Assembly (NCBI GenBank): GCA_030148805.1
Contig: JASBSS010000007.1
Coordinates: forward strand, 124,001-188,000
Direction of reading: 5' to 3'
DNA: 64,000 nucleotides
Source of the DNA: Thiogranum sp.
GTDB taxonomy: Bacteria; Pseudomonadota; Gammaproteobacteria; DSM-19610
Both the position numbers and the translations under genes were made by a program. Positions 56,117 to 64,000 of this stretch are shown one piece after another (the stretch's first letter is position 1; each line of letters begins with the position of its first letter). The notes beneath the pieces were generated by a model that was not told where the DNA came from, made no database searches, and saw nothing but the letters and a program-made list of their open reading frames with translations.

Positions 56117-57142
56117 CTATTCCTCGTTGGGAATACCCGCAATCGCGCACTGTGCCGTCCCCGGCGTCGTGCGGGTGAATTTCTCCACGCTTTCGCGCGC
56201 CGCTTTCGGGTCGGTGACCCAGGTTCGATAGAACTCGTAGGGACACTCAGGTTCGCCGGCGGCATCCTCTCCGGAATTGATCTTTCCGGTATAGCCGCGG
56301 TGGAGCAACTTGAACAGATGGTTCTGCGACTGCCAGTTGCGGCGCGCATCGCGTATTTGCGACAGCGACAACTCCGCGTATTGAATGCCGTATTCCTCTT
56401 CGCCGCATTCGCCGAGCGTGCGGCCGTCGAATCCGATCAGCGCCGAATGCCCGAAATAGGAATAGACACCGTCGAAGCCCGTGGCATTGGCGACTGCGAC
56501 GTAACAATTGTTCATCCAGGCCATCGCCTTGGCGACAAGCACCTGCTGTTCTTTTGCCGGGTACATGTAGCCCTGGCAGCGAACGATCAGCTCCGCGCCT
56601 TTCATGGCGCAGTCCCGCCAGATCTCAGGGTAATTGCCGTCGTCGCAGATGATGAGACTGATTTTCAGACCCTTCGGACCCTCGCTGACATAGGTCTCGC
56701 CCCCGGGATACCAACCTTCGATCGGACACCAGGGCATGATCTTTCGGTATTTCTGTACGATCTCACCCTGATCGTCGATCAGGATCAGCGTGTTGTAGGG
56801 GGCCTTGTCGGGGTGCTGTTCGTGTCTCTCGCCGGTGAGCGAAAACACCCCCCAGGTTTTCGCCTGGCGGCACGCCGCGGCGAATATCTGGGTCTCTTCG
56901 CCCGGAATGGCCGAGGCCGTGGCATACATCTCGTCGGCATCGTACATGATGCCGTGGGTGCTGTACTCGGGGAAAATCACCAGGTCCATTCCGGGCAGCC
57001 CCTGCTTCATGCCCACCACCATATCCGCAATCGCGCGCGCGTTTTGCAGGACTTCGTCCTTAGTATGCAGGCGCGGCATTTTATAGTTCACTACGGCAAC
57101 CCCGACAGCGTCGCTGCTCGAGGAGATATCACCCTGTCTCAT
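56117..57142 (-). CDS. amiE: AmiE, aliphatic amidase
   Basis: AmiE hydrolyses short aliphatic amides (acetamide, propionamide) to the acid and ammonia. The 341-residue protein aligns with the Pseudomonas enzyme from its first residues (start [10 protein letters not shown], then [15 protein letters not shown]). The catalytic triad Glu59, Lys134 and Cys166 is present ([35 protein letters not shown]). Formamidase AmiF is close in sequence, but residue matches favour AmiE. It is the last gene of the urt-type operon, 42 nt after urtE. Confidence 0.95.
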   Translation of the reverse strand: MRQGDISSSSDAVGVAVVNYKMPRLHTKDEVLQNARAIADMVVGMKQGLPGMDLVIFPEYSTHGIMYDADEMYATASAIPGEETQIFAAACRQAKTWGVFSLTGERHEQHPDKAPYNTLILIDDQGEIVQKYRKIMPWCPIEGWYPGGETYVSEGPKGLKISLIICDDGNYPEIWRDCAMKGAELIVRCQGYMYPAKEQQVLVAKAMAWMNNCYVAVANATGFDGVYSYFGHSALIGFDGRTLGECGEEEYGIQYAELSLSQIRDARRNWQSQNHLFKLLHRGYTGKINSGEDAAGEPECPYEFYRTWVTDPKAARESVEKFTRTTPGTAQCAIAGIPNEE

Positions 57143-57184
57143 CGTTCTTCACCTTCACTCTACGTTTAACAACAGAACACGTGT

Positions 57185-57874
57185 TCATACGGACAAATAG
57201 CGACTGATCTTTTCAGTATCCACGTTCTCCCGCGTGTCCTCATGGATGAAATTCCCCTTGTCGATGACGACAAGGCGATCCGCAATCGCCAGGGTGAAAC
57301 TCAGGACCTGCTCGGAAACCACAATGGTCAGATCGCGCAGCTGGCGGATCTCATTGAGGATGTTGGCTATGTCCTTGATAATCGACGGCTGGATCCCTTC
57401 GGTGGGTTCGTCCAGCAGCAGCACCTTGGGGTTGGTGACCAGGGCGCGCGCTATGGCCAGCTGTTGCTGCTGGCCGCCCGAGAGATTGCCGCCCTTGCGA
57501 TGGCGCATTTCGTGCAACACCGGAAAGAGCGCGAAGATGTCGTCAGGGATTCGTTTCAGTCTGGACACTTCCATGCCCGTCTCGATATTCTCCTGGACGC
57601 TCAGCGTGGGGAATATCATTCGACCCTGCGGCACATAGGCGATACCGCTGGCCACGCGCTGAAAGCTTTCCGCAGCGGTTATATCCTTGCCGTCCACGCG
57701 GATCGTGCCTTCGCCCGTGGGGAGTATCCCGATGAGGGACTTGAACAGTGTGGTCTTCCCCATGCCGTTACGCCCCATGATCGCAAGAATCTCGTTCTTC
57801 CCGGCGTGGATATCGACGCCGTGGATGACTTCACTCTGACCGTAGCTCACATGCAGATTGCTCACTTCCAACAT
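57185..57874 (-). CDS. urtE: UrtE-type ATPase of urea/amide ABC transporter
   Basis: This is a 229-residue ABC ATPase of the branched-chain amino-acid/urea (LivF/UrtE) type. Walker A is GRNGMGKTT, the signature NLSGGQQQQLAIARALV and Walker B VLLLDEPTEG. It starts 21 nt after urtD. The transporter may carry urea, amides or both; the adjacent amidase and formamidase genes, and the lack of urease genes, favour amides. Confidence 0.92.
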   Translation of the reverse strand: MLEVSNLHVSYGQSEVIHGVDIHAGKNEILAIMGRNGMGKTTLFKSLIGILPTGEGTIRVDGKDITAAESFQRVASGIAYVPQGRMIFPTLSVQENIETGMEVSRLKRIPDDIFALFPVLHEMRHRKGGNLSGGQQQQLAIARALVTNPKVLLLDEPTEGIQPSIIKDIANILNEIRQLRDLTIVVSEQVLSFTLAIADRLVVIDKGNFIHEDTRENVDTEKISRYLSV

Positions 57875-57895
57875 GATTTGAATTCCTGTTTTCGC

Positions 57896-58642
57896 TCAGT
57901 GGCCAAGGTAGACTTCAATGACCTTGGGATCCTTCTGCACCTTTTCCATGGCACCCTCGGCCAGGATCCTGCCCTGATGCAGAACGGTGACCCGGTGGGC
58001 GATACGCGCCACGAACTCCATGTCGTGCTCGATAACCAGCACCGAGCGACCGTGGCATATCCGCTGCAACAACTCCGCGGTCTGTTCGCGCTCGCGTACG
58101 CTCATGCCCGCCACCGGCTCGTCGAGCATCAGGAGTTCGGGGTCCTGAATCAGCAGCATGCCGATCTCCAACCACTGCTTCTGCCCATGACTCAGTAGCG
58201 CCGCCTCCTGCTCCAGGTGTTGGTCCAGGAATATTTCCGCGGCGATTTTCCGGATCTGGGTGTCGATCTCGGCAGTCCGCTCGAATGTCAGCGAACCGAA
58301 CACGCCCCGGCCCTTGGGGTAGGAGATCTCCAGATTCTCGAACACCGTCAGGTTCTCGTAGATCGAAGGTGTCTGGAACTTCCGCCCCACGCCGGCGCGC
58401 ACGATCTGGTGCTCGGAAAGTCGGGTCAATTCCGTATTCTTGAACTTGATACTGCCGTCGGTGGCCTTGGTCTTGCCGCAGATCAGATCCAACACCGTGG
58501 TCTTGCCCGCCCCATTGGGGCCGATCACCACGCGCAATTCGTTGCGATCGATGTACATATTCAGATCATCGACCGCCTTGAAACCGTCGAACGAGACCGT
58601 CAGACCCTCGATGGCGAGGGTGAAATCCGTGCCACTGCTCAT
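57896..58642 (-). CDS. urtD: UrtD-type ATPase of urea/amide ABC transporter
   Basis: This is a 248-residue ABC ATPase (LivG/UrtD type). Walker A is GPNGAGKTT, the signature SHGQKQWLEIGMLLIQ and Walker B LLMLDEPVAGM. The ATG at 58642 follows GGGGAG and overlaps the urtC stop by 4 nt, which fixes the start. The longer frame simply repeats urtC sequence. Confidence 0.92.
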   Translation of the reverse strand: MSSGTDFTLAIEGLTVSFDGFKAVDDLNMYIDRNELRVVIGPNGAGKTTVLDLICGKTKATDGSIKFKNTELTRLSEHQIVRAGVGRKFQTPSIYENLTVFENLEISYPKGRGVFGSLTFERTAEIDTQIRKIAAEIFLDQHLEQEAALLSHGQKQWLEIGMLLIQDPELLMLDEPVAGMSVREREQTAELLQRICHGRSVLVIEHDMEFVARIAHRVTVLHQGRILAEGAMEKVQKDPKVIEVYLGH

Positions 58643-59823
58643 AGCGACTCCCCGGCTTGCGACCCGGCGCCTGTCCGGGATCCGGGGCGCAGCGAGCGAA
58701 GTTTCTCCACCAGCGATCTGGCGCAGCCGCGCCCGGACTTGACGCAAGCGGCCAGTTGTTGGCTGTACTTGGCGTAAATTCCCGCCAGCCCATTGGGAAA
58801 GAACATGACCACGGCGATGAACAGCCCACCGATGAGAAACAACCAGAGCGCGGGGAAGGACTCCGAGAACAGGGTCTTGCCGAAGTTGACCAGCAGGGTT
58901 CCATACACCGCGCCGATCAGCGACATCCGCCCGCCCACGGCGGCGAAAATCACCATCTCGATCGACGGCACGATGCCGACGAACGAGGGCGACATGAACC
59001 CCACCTGCAGCGTGAACATCGCGCCGCCGATCGCGGAGATGACCGCCGCCAGACAGAAGACGAAAATCTTGAAGGTGGATACGTCATAGCCCGAGAAACG
59101 CACCCGATCCTCCTTGTCGCGCATGGCCAGCAGCAGCCTGCCGAATTTACTGGTAAGGACGTAGCGCCCCAGCATCACGCAGCCGAGCAGTAGAAAGGCG
59201 TTGACGAAATAGAGCGTGTACTTGGCGCTGTCCTCCCGGATATCCCAGCCATGCAAGGTCCTCAGGTCCGTGATTCCGTTGATTCCGCCGGTATAGCCTT
59301 GCTGGCCAACGATGAGCACCGTCAGGATGAGCGCTATGGCCTGGGTGATGATCGCGAAGTAGACGCCCCCCACCCGTCGCTTGAACATCGCGTATCCGAC
59401 AATGAAGGCGAACACCGTCGGAATGACCAGTATCGCGATCAGGGTAAAGCCGAAACTCTCGAAGGGCTTCCAGAACCAGGGAAGGTGGGTCAGCTGGTTC
59501 CAGTCCATGAAGTCGGGAATACCCGGCGTGGACTGGATCGATGTGTTTTCGGGACTCGACGCCTCCAGCTTCAGGAACATCGCCATGCAATAGCCACCCA
59601 GGCCGAAGAAAATGCCCTGCCCCAGACTCAGAATTCCACCGTACCCCCAAAGCAGCACCAGGCCCACCGCGACAAATGCGTAGGTCAGATACTTGCCCAC
59701 CAGGTTGAGTCGGAACAGATCGAGCGTCAGCGGAAAGACGACGAGAATCACCAGGGCCAGAACCAGCAGGCCGATGGCGCCTTGCTTACCGCCCAGAAGT
59801 TTGTTGTAGAAAAAGCTTTTCAC
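58639..59823 (-). CDS. urtC: UrtC-type permease of urea/amide ABC transporter
   Basis: This is a 394-residue LivM-family permease with about ten membrane helices. Features are YGGILSLGQGIFFGLGGYCMAMFL, the family motif in TLRTLHGWDI-type loop LTVLIVGQQGYTGGINGITDL and RMSLIGAVYGTLLVNFGKTLFSESFP. It starts at GTG 59823. The C-terminal 35 residues are a basic cytoplasmic extension (SGRGCARSLVEKLRSLRPGS). Confidence 0.9.
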   Translation of the reverse strand: MKSFFYNKLLGGKQGAIGLLVLALVILVVFPLTLDLFRLNLVGKYLTYAFVAVGLVLLWGYGGILSLGQGIFFGLGGYCMAMFLKLEASSPENTSIQSTPGIPDFMDWNQLTHLPWFWKPFESFGFTLIAILVIPTVFAFIVGYAMFKRRVGGVYFAIITQAIALILTVLIVGQQGYTGGINGITDLRTLHGWDIREDSAKYTLYFVNAFLLLGCVMLGRYVLTSKFGRLLLAMRDKEDRVRFSGYDVSTFKIFVFCLAAVISAIGGAMFTLQVGFMSPSFVGIVPSIEMVIFAAVGGRMSLIGAVYGTLLVNFGKTLFSESFPALWLFLIGGLFIAVVMFFPNGLAGIYAKYSQQLAACVKSGRGCARSLVEKLRSLRPGSRTGAGSQAGESL

Positions 59824-59845
59824 CGCCGGATACCCCCCCGCCCGC

Positions 59846-60769
59846 TCATTTTCGCACCTTGGTGGAGAACAGCCCTTCGGGACGCAGCATGAGGATCACC
59901 ACAATCGTCAGCAACGTGAACACCTTCGCCATCGAGCCACTGAGGAAGAACTCCATGATGGATTGCGCCTGCGCAATGGAAAACGCCGAGGCGATGGTCC
60001 CGAAAAGACTGGCCGCGCCGCCGAACACCACCACCATGAAGGTATCGACGATATAAAGCGAACCGGTGGTCGGGCCGGTGGAGGCGATGGTGGTGAATGC
60101 CGCGCCGGCAACGCCGGCGATGCCGCAACCCAGCGCGAAGGTCAAGCGGTCCACCTTCTTGGTATTGATACCCACCGCCCCGCTCATGACGCGGTTCTGG
60201 GTGGTCGCTCTGACCCTCAGTCCCCAGCGGGAGCGGAACATCAGGTAGAAGACCCCGCCGGTGACCAGTACCGTGAGCCCGAGAACGAACAGCCCGTTGA
60301 GCGGAATGTCAATCATCTCGGTGGGCTCATAGGAGCCAAGCAGCCAGTCGGGCAACGCCGGGCTGACCTCGCGCGCCCCGAAGATCGTGCGGAACAGCTG
60401 CTGCATGATGAGACTCACGCCCCAGGTGGCCAGCAGCGTATCCAGCGGCCGTTTGTAAAGATGCCGGATCAGCGCGAACTCGAGCAGATAGCCGATGGCA
60501 CCGGCTATGAAAAACGCGGCAATGATGGAAAAGACGAAATAATAGTCGAGAAACCCGGGCAGATAGTTTTGCGTCAGGCTGGAAAAGAAATAGGTCGTGT
60601 AGGCACCGACGGCCATGAACTCGCCGTGGGCCATGTTGATCACCCCCATCTGCCCGAAGATGATCGCCAGACCCAGAGCCATCAGCAGCAGCACGCTGAA
60701 CAGACTGATGCCCGCAAAGCCCTGCATAATCAGAATCGCCTGCAGATCCGCAAATGAATAGCCATCCAT
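59846..60769 (-). CDS. urtB: UrtB-type permease of urea/amide ABC transporter
   Basis: This is a 307-residue LivH-family permease with about eight helices. It has FGQMGVINMAHGEFMAVGAYTTYFF near the start and LGCGIAGVAGAAFTTIASTGPTTG, both conserved in urea/amide and branched-chain amino-acid permeases. It follows urtA after 131 nt that contain a long inverted repeat. GGAG lies 8 bases before the ATG. Confidence 0.91.
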   Translation of the reverse strand: MDGYSFADLQAILIMQGFAGISLFSVLLLMALGLAIIFGQMGVINMAHGEFMAVGAYTTYFFSSLTQNYLPGFLDYYFVFSIIAAFFIAGAIGYLLEFALIRHLYKRPLDTLLATWGVSLIMQQLFRTIFGAREVSPALPDWLLGSYEPTEMIDIPLNGLFVLGLTVLVTGGVFYLMFRSRWGLRVRATTQNRVMSGAVGINTKKVDRLTFALGCGIAGVAGAAFTTIASTGPTTGSLYIVDTFMVVVFGGAASLFGTIASAFSIAQAQSIMEFFLSGSMAKVFTLLTIVVILMLRPEGLFSTKVRK

Positions 60770-60797
60770 ATATTTGACTCCGCCGCTTGATTGTGCG

Positions 60798-60876
60798 GGC
60801 TGTCACGCCCCGCTGGATGATCGTTTCGCGCAGGCAAGGGCCGCGCACTTCCCAGGATGCGAGCGGGGTGACAGCC
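60798..60876 (-). promoter_or_regulatory. Long imperfect hairpin between urtA and urtB
   Basis: Arms at 60798-60814 and 60862-60876 pair over about 15 bp with one bulged base, enclosing 47 bases. A structure here can block 3' exonucleases. It would leave more urtA mRNA than permease mRNA, which is usual for binding-protein genes. Confidence 0.6.
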
Positions 60877-60900
60877 GACACCCCGACGCATCCCCCGCCA

Positions 60901-62148
60901 TCATTGATAGCCTTTCGGGAACGGATTCGGCTCGATCAACCCGGACTCGAACACCACGGTCGCCTGCCCGTCATCACCCCAACGGGCGACGCGCGTCTTA
61001 CTCCAGAGATGATGGTTGGCATGCAGCTTCACGTAGCCTTCCGGCGCGGTGCTAAGCTCGATGTCGCCCTTTTCCGATTCCGCCACGACCTTGTCCACAT
61101 CGAAACTGCCGGCCCTCTCGACCGCCGCCTTCCACAACCACGGACCCAGATACGCCGCCTGGGTGACATCACCGATGACACTGTCGGCGCCCCACTTGGC
61201 CTTGAACGCCTTCACGAAGGCCTTGTTGTTCTCGTTGTCCAGACTCTCGAAATACTTCATTACGGAATAGAAGCCCTTGAGATTCTCGCCGCCGATACCC
61301 AATACTTCGTCCTCGGTGACCGATATCGTCAGCAGGGTCTGTTTCTTGCCGGTGATGCCCGCCGCCTTGAGCTGCTTGAACCAGGCCACGTTGCTGCCAC
61401 CGACCACGGCTGCGTAGATCACATCGGGCTTCTTCAGTCGGATCTTGTTGATGACGGAACCGAAACTGGTATTGCCCAGAGGCTTGTATTCCTCGCCGAC
61501 GACTTTCCCCTTGAGCACGTTTTCTATGTGCTTGCGGGCGATCTTCATCGACGTGCGTGGCCAGATGTAGTCCGAGCCGATCAGGTAGAAGGTCTTGGCG
61601 CCCTTCTCACGCGCGACCCAGTCCAGGCCGGCAAGAATCTGCTGGGTGGCCTCCTGGCCGGTATAAATCACGTTGTGCGACTGCTCCAGGCCTTCATAAA
61701 AGGTCGGGTAGTAGAGCAATCCGTTTTCCTTCTCGAACACCGGCAGGGCGGCTTTGCGGGAAGCCGAGGTCCAGCAACCGAAGACCGCGGCGACCTTGTC
61801 ATTGACCAGCAACTTGCGCGATTTCTCCGCGAAGGTGGGCCAGTCGCTGGCCCCGTCTTCCTGGATGATCTGGATCTTGCGCCCGAGAATCCCCCCCATG
61901 TTGTTGATCTGCTCGATGGCCAGCTTTTCCGCTTCCTGGGCTCCGGTTTCGCTGATCGCCATGGTCCCGGTCAGCGAGTGCAGAATTCCGACCTTGACCG
62001 TGTCATCCGTCACCGCGAGTCCGGTCGTGTTGACTTGCGCCGTCGGCGGCCCCGCCTGCGCGGCACCCACGCCCAGCGTACATAGCGACAGAATAAGCAG
62101 TGAACGTTTTGCGTGTCGCAAAAGCCCCGCGGTGTGTTTCAGATTCAT
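60901..62148 (-). CDS. urtA: UrtA/FmdD-type periplasmic urea or amide binding protein
   Basis: This is a 415-residue binding protein with signal peptide (SLLILSLCTLGVGAAQA). It then has DTVKVGILHSLTGTMAISETGAQEAEKLAIEQINN and AAVFGCWTSASRKAALPVFEKENGLLYYPTFYEG, as in urea and amide binding proteins. The ATG at 62148 has GGGAG upstream; a second ATG 12 bases further up is less good. It is the first gene of a six-gene operon (urtABCDE-amiE) behind a sigma-54 promoter. Whether it prefers urea or short amides is not decidable by eye; FmdD of methylotrophs is equally close in kind. Confidence 0.92.
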   Translation of the reverse strand: MNLKHTAGLLRHAKRSLLILSLCTLGVGAAQAGPPTAQVNTTGLAVTDDTVKVGILHSLTGTMAISETGAQEAEKLAIEQINNMGGILGRKIQIIQEDGASDWPTFAEKSRKLLVNDKVAAVFGCWTSASRKAALPVFEKENGLLYYPTFYEGLEQSHNVIYTGQEATQQILAGLDWVAREKGAKTFYLIGSDYIWPRTSMKIARKHIENVLKGKVVGEEYKPLGNTSFGSVINKIRLKKPDVIYAAVVGGSNVAWFKQLKAAGITGKKQTLLTISVTEDEVLGIGGENLKGFYSVMKYFESLDNENNKAFVKAFKAKWGADSVIGDVTQAAYLGPWLWKAAVERAGSFDVDKVVAESEKGDIELSTAPEGYVKLHANHHLWSKTRVARWGDDGQATVVFESGLIEPNPFPKGYQ

Positions 62149-62256
62149 GATTGCTCCCATATGCCGTTAAGTTGTGGACCGGACGCACCCTGGTCGTCGT
62201 GCTTCGAGGAATAAAACCGCGACAAACCGAACAATGCGGACTACGCGAGGAGCTAG

Positions 62257-62272
62257 TGCAACTAGCATGCCA
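62257..62272 (-). promoter_or_regulatory. Sigma-54 promoter of the urt-amiE operon
   Basis: On the minus strand TGGCATGCTAGTTGCA has the -24 GG and -12 GC at the exact 10-base spacing and matches the TGGCA...TTGCA consensus. It is about 110 bases before urtA. Confidence 0.82.
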
Positions 62273-62440
62273 GTGGGATCTGCTGTCGTATCGGGATCCG
62301 TGTTGCACTCGCGTTGCCGGCGCCGTGACGCCGTCCGATTCCCTCACGGGTCAAGTAAAGCGGACAGTTGCGCTCAGCAATAGCCAGCGGGCGCGCAGAA
62401 CCCGACTTTCCCCCGGTCGCCACCCGACAGTCCGGTGACG

Positions 62441-62494
62441 TGACAATCTCTGACAATGTCACCTGACATTGTCGAGCTCCGGGTCCGATTGTCA
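62441..62494. promoter_or_regulatory. Enhancer-type binding sites for the sigma-54 activator
   Basis: A perfect inverted repeat, GACAATGTCA then CC then TGACATTGTC (62452-62473), is flanked by TGACAAT at 62441-62447 and ATTGTCA at 62488-62494. It lies about 135-185 bases from the formamidase -24 box and 170-235 bases from the urtA -24 box. That is the normal distance for enhancer-bound activators working by DNA looping. Confidence 0.72.
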
Positions 62495-62627
62495 TTTCCC
62501 TGCGGGTACGACTTCAGTCGTCGCAGCCCATTCCCAGGCCAACACCCGAGCGTAAACCATTCTTCAAACCCCGGTCACAGGCACAAATCCCGCCGCCATC
62601 TCGCAACCGCGTTTCGCGGCAATGCGT

Positions 62628-62643
62628 TGGCACACTAACTGCT
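62628..62643 (+). promoter_or_regulatory. Sigma-54 promoter of the formamidase gene
   Basis: TGGCACACTAACTGCT has GG and GC 10 bases apart; only one base in the -12 block differs from TTGC. The fmdA start codon is about 75 bases downstream. Confidence 0.75.
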
Positions 62644-62717
62644 ATACCGCTACTACGCACACACCGCCCGGGTATTTCCAAGGCGGTCCTCGACTGATCT
62701 CACCGCGGAGGTACGCA

Positions 62718-63953
62718 ATGCCACAAAAGCTGATCGAAATCGATTTTTCCAGGACACCGGAGGAACATGACTGCCTGCACAACCGCTGGCACCCGGACAT
62801 CCCCATGTACGCCTGGGTCAAGCCGGGCGAGGATTTCATTCTCGATTGCGTCGACTGGACCGGCGGCCAGATCGACAACAACGATTCGGCCGACGACGTG
62901 CGTGATATCGACCTCACCAAGGTCCACTATCTGAGCGGACCGATCGGTGTGGAAGGGGTGGAACCGGGTGATCTGCTGGTGGTGGATATTCTGGATATCG
63001 GTACGCTCGATCAATTCCAATGGGGATTCAACGGCATGTTCGCCCGCGAGAACGGCGGCGGCTTTCTTACCCAGCACTTTCCCGAGGCGAGAAAGTCCAT
63101 CTGGGATTTCAACGGCATCTATACCTCGTCCCGGCATGTGCCCGGGGTGAGCTTCGCCGGCATCATGCACCCCGGACTGATCGGCTGCCTGCCATCGGCG
63201 GAGTTGCTGTCCGAGTGGAACAAGCGCGAAGCGGCGCTGATTTCCACCGATCCCGAACGGGTCCCGCCGCTGGCCGCGCCTCCCTACGCAGAGACTGCGC
63301 ACATGGGCAAACTCACCGGCGATGCGGCCGCGAGCGCGGCGCGCGAAGCCGCCCGCACGGTACCGCCGCGGGAACACGGCGGCAACTGCGACATCAAGGA
63401 TCTGACCAAGGGTTCACGCGTGTATTTTCCCGTGTATGTCAACGGTGGCGGACTGTCGATGGGCGATCTGCATTTCTCCCAAGGCGACGGCGAGATCACC
63501 TTCTGCGGCGCCATCGAGATGGCCGGCTGGATCCACATACGGGTCAACGTGATCAAGGACGGGGTAGCCAAATACGCGGTCAAAAACCCCATCTTCCAAC
63601 CCAGCCCACTGCAGCCGGAGTACAAGCGACACCTGATATTCGAGGGCATTTCAGTCGATGAAAGCGGGAAGCAGCATTATCTGGACGCCCATGTCTCCTA
63701 CCGCCAGGCCTGCCTCAACGCCATCGAGTACATGAAGAAGTTCGGCTACTCTGGCGCCCAGGCCTACGCCATTCTCGGTACGGCGCCGGTGCAAGGTCAT
63801 ATCAGTGGGATCGTCGACATACCCAACGTCTGCGCCACGCTGTTCCTGCCAACGGAGATCTTCGATTTCGATATCAGCCCCTGTGCCGAGGGTCCGGCCA
63901 AGGCGGTAAACAGCAATGGCGATATCCCCATCTCCTATTGGTCCGACAAGTAG
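62718..63953 (+). CDS. fmdA: Formamidase (FmdA/AmdA family)
   Basis: Formamidase releases ammonia and formate from formamide, and some members also use acetamide. The 411-residue protein starts at ATG 62718 with GGAGGT just upstream. Family features are FLSRTP-type start IDFSRTPEEHDCLHNRWHP, GAIEMAGWIHIRVNV and the central GGNCDIKDLTKGSRVYFPVYVNGGGLSMGDLHFSQGDGE. It is divergent from the transporter-amidase operon and shares its enhancer region. Amides taken up by the Urt-type transporter can thus be hydrolysed by either enzyme. Confidence 0.93.
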   Translation: MPQKLIEIDFSRTPEEHDCLHNRWHPDIPMYAWVKPGEDFILDCVDWTGGQIDNNDSADDVRDIDLTKVHYLSGPIGVEGVEPGDLLVVDILDIGTLDQFQWGFNGMFARENGGGFLTQHFPEARKSIWDFNGIYTSSRHVPGVSFAGIMHPGLIGCLPSAELLSEWNKREAALISTDPERVPPLAAPPYAETAHMGKLTGDAAASAAREAARTVPPREHGGNCDIKDLTKGSRVYFPVYVNGGGLSMGDLHFSQGDGEITFCGAIEMAGWIHIRVNVIKDGVAKYAVKNPIFQPSPLQPEYKRHLIFEGISVDESGKQHYLDAHVSYRQACLNAIEYMKKFGYSGAQAYAILGTAPVQGHISGIVDIPNVCATLFLPTEIFDFDISPCAEGPAKAVNSNGDIPISYWSDK

Positions 63954-63965
63954 TCATCGACAGGG

Positions 63966-63992
63966 CGCGGGGTTTGGCTGCATCACCCCGCG
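63966..63992 (+). terminator. Candidate terminator of fmdA
   Basis: CGCGGGGT and ACCCCGCG form an 8-bp stem with an 11-base loop 12 nt after the stop, followed by a short T-rich run at the window end. Confidence 0.6.
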
Positions 63993-64000
63993 ACCTATTT

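Noticed and set aside
60787-62085. 432-codon plus-strand frame over urtA
   Set aside because: Antisense to a binding protein with a signal peptide and family motifs.

Overview
The window looks like chromosome of a motile, Gram-negative gammaproteobacterium, probably a chemolithoautotroph. The evidence is a DabAB inorganic-carbon pump with its own LysR regulator, TonB and porin outer-membrane proteins, a complete che operon with a candidate sigma-28 promoter on an aer-like gene, and sigma-54 promoters. No rRNA, tRNA, CRISPR array, phage or insertion sequence was found. The species is not identifiable from sequence alone.

Layout. 0-7 kb: a Cache-type sensor, dabB-dabA (-) and a divergent LysR gene with a 20-bp palindrome between them. 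7-10 kb: a TPR/2OG-Fe(II) oxygenase, a lipoprotein and a degraded histidine-kinase remnant. 10-19.9 kb: a dense signalling block on the minus strand (three histidine kinases, an HTH-receiver protein, a receiver-PP2C-HATPase/STAS partner-switching pair, a small chemoreceptor and an ABC-type periplasmic binding protein). 19.9-28.3 kb: a tightly packed six-gene operon of unknown product (TPP-dependent acetolactate-synthase-like enzyme, two overlapping citrate-synthase-like proteins, TonB receptor, SDR, NodU/CmcH-type carbamoyltransferase) behind a good sigma-70-type promoter with an operator-like palindrome; this is the best candidate for an undescribed system. 28.6-38.6 kb: a chemotaxis operon (STAS, cheY, cheA, cheW, a soluble globin-PAS4 chemoreceptor, cheR, cheD, cheB, HTH-receiver). 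39.1-42.2 kb: a receiver / two-domain KaiC / GAF-histidine kinase triad. 42.4-45.9 kb: a metal-uptake locus without an ATPase gene. 46-50.8 kb: a TetR/cupin pair, a two-gene multicopper oxidase whose first partner alone has a Tat signal, a Cys/His-rich secreted protein and a DUF305 protein. 51.2-52.8 kb: an Aer-like receptor.

53-64 kb is a coherent short-chain amide system: a porin, a sigma-54 activator, aliphatic amidase, a five-component urea/amide ABC transporter and formamidase. The transporter-amidase operon and the formamidase gene diverge from two sigma-54 promoters that flank a perfect inverted repeat, probably the activator's enhancer site. Together these would import amides, hydrolyse them to ammonia and organic acid, and be switched on by the local activator.

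Starts were moved downstream of the longest frame wherever a better ribosome-binding site or family alignment supported it. Functions are assigned by reading motifs; no database search was possible.
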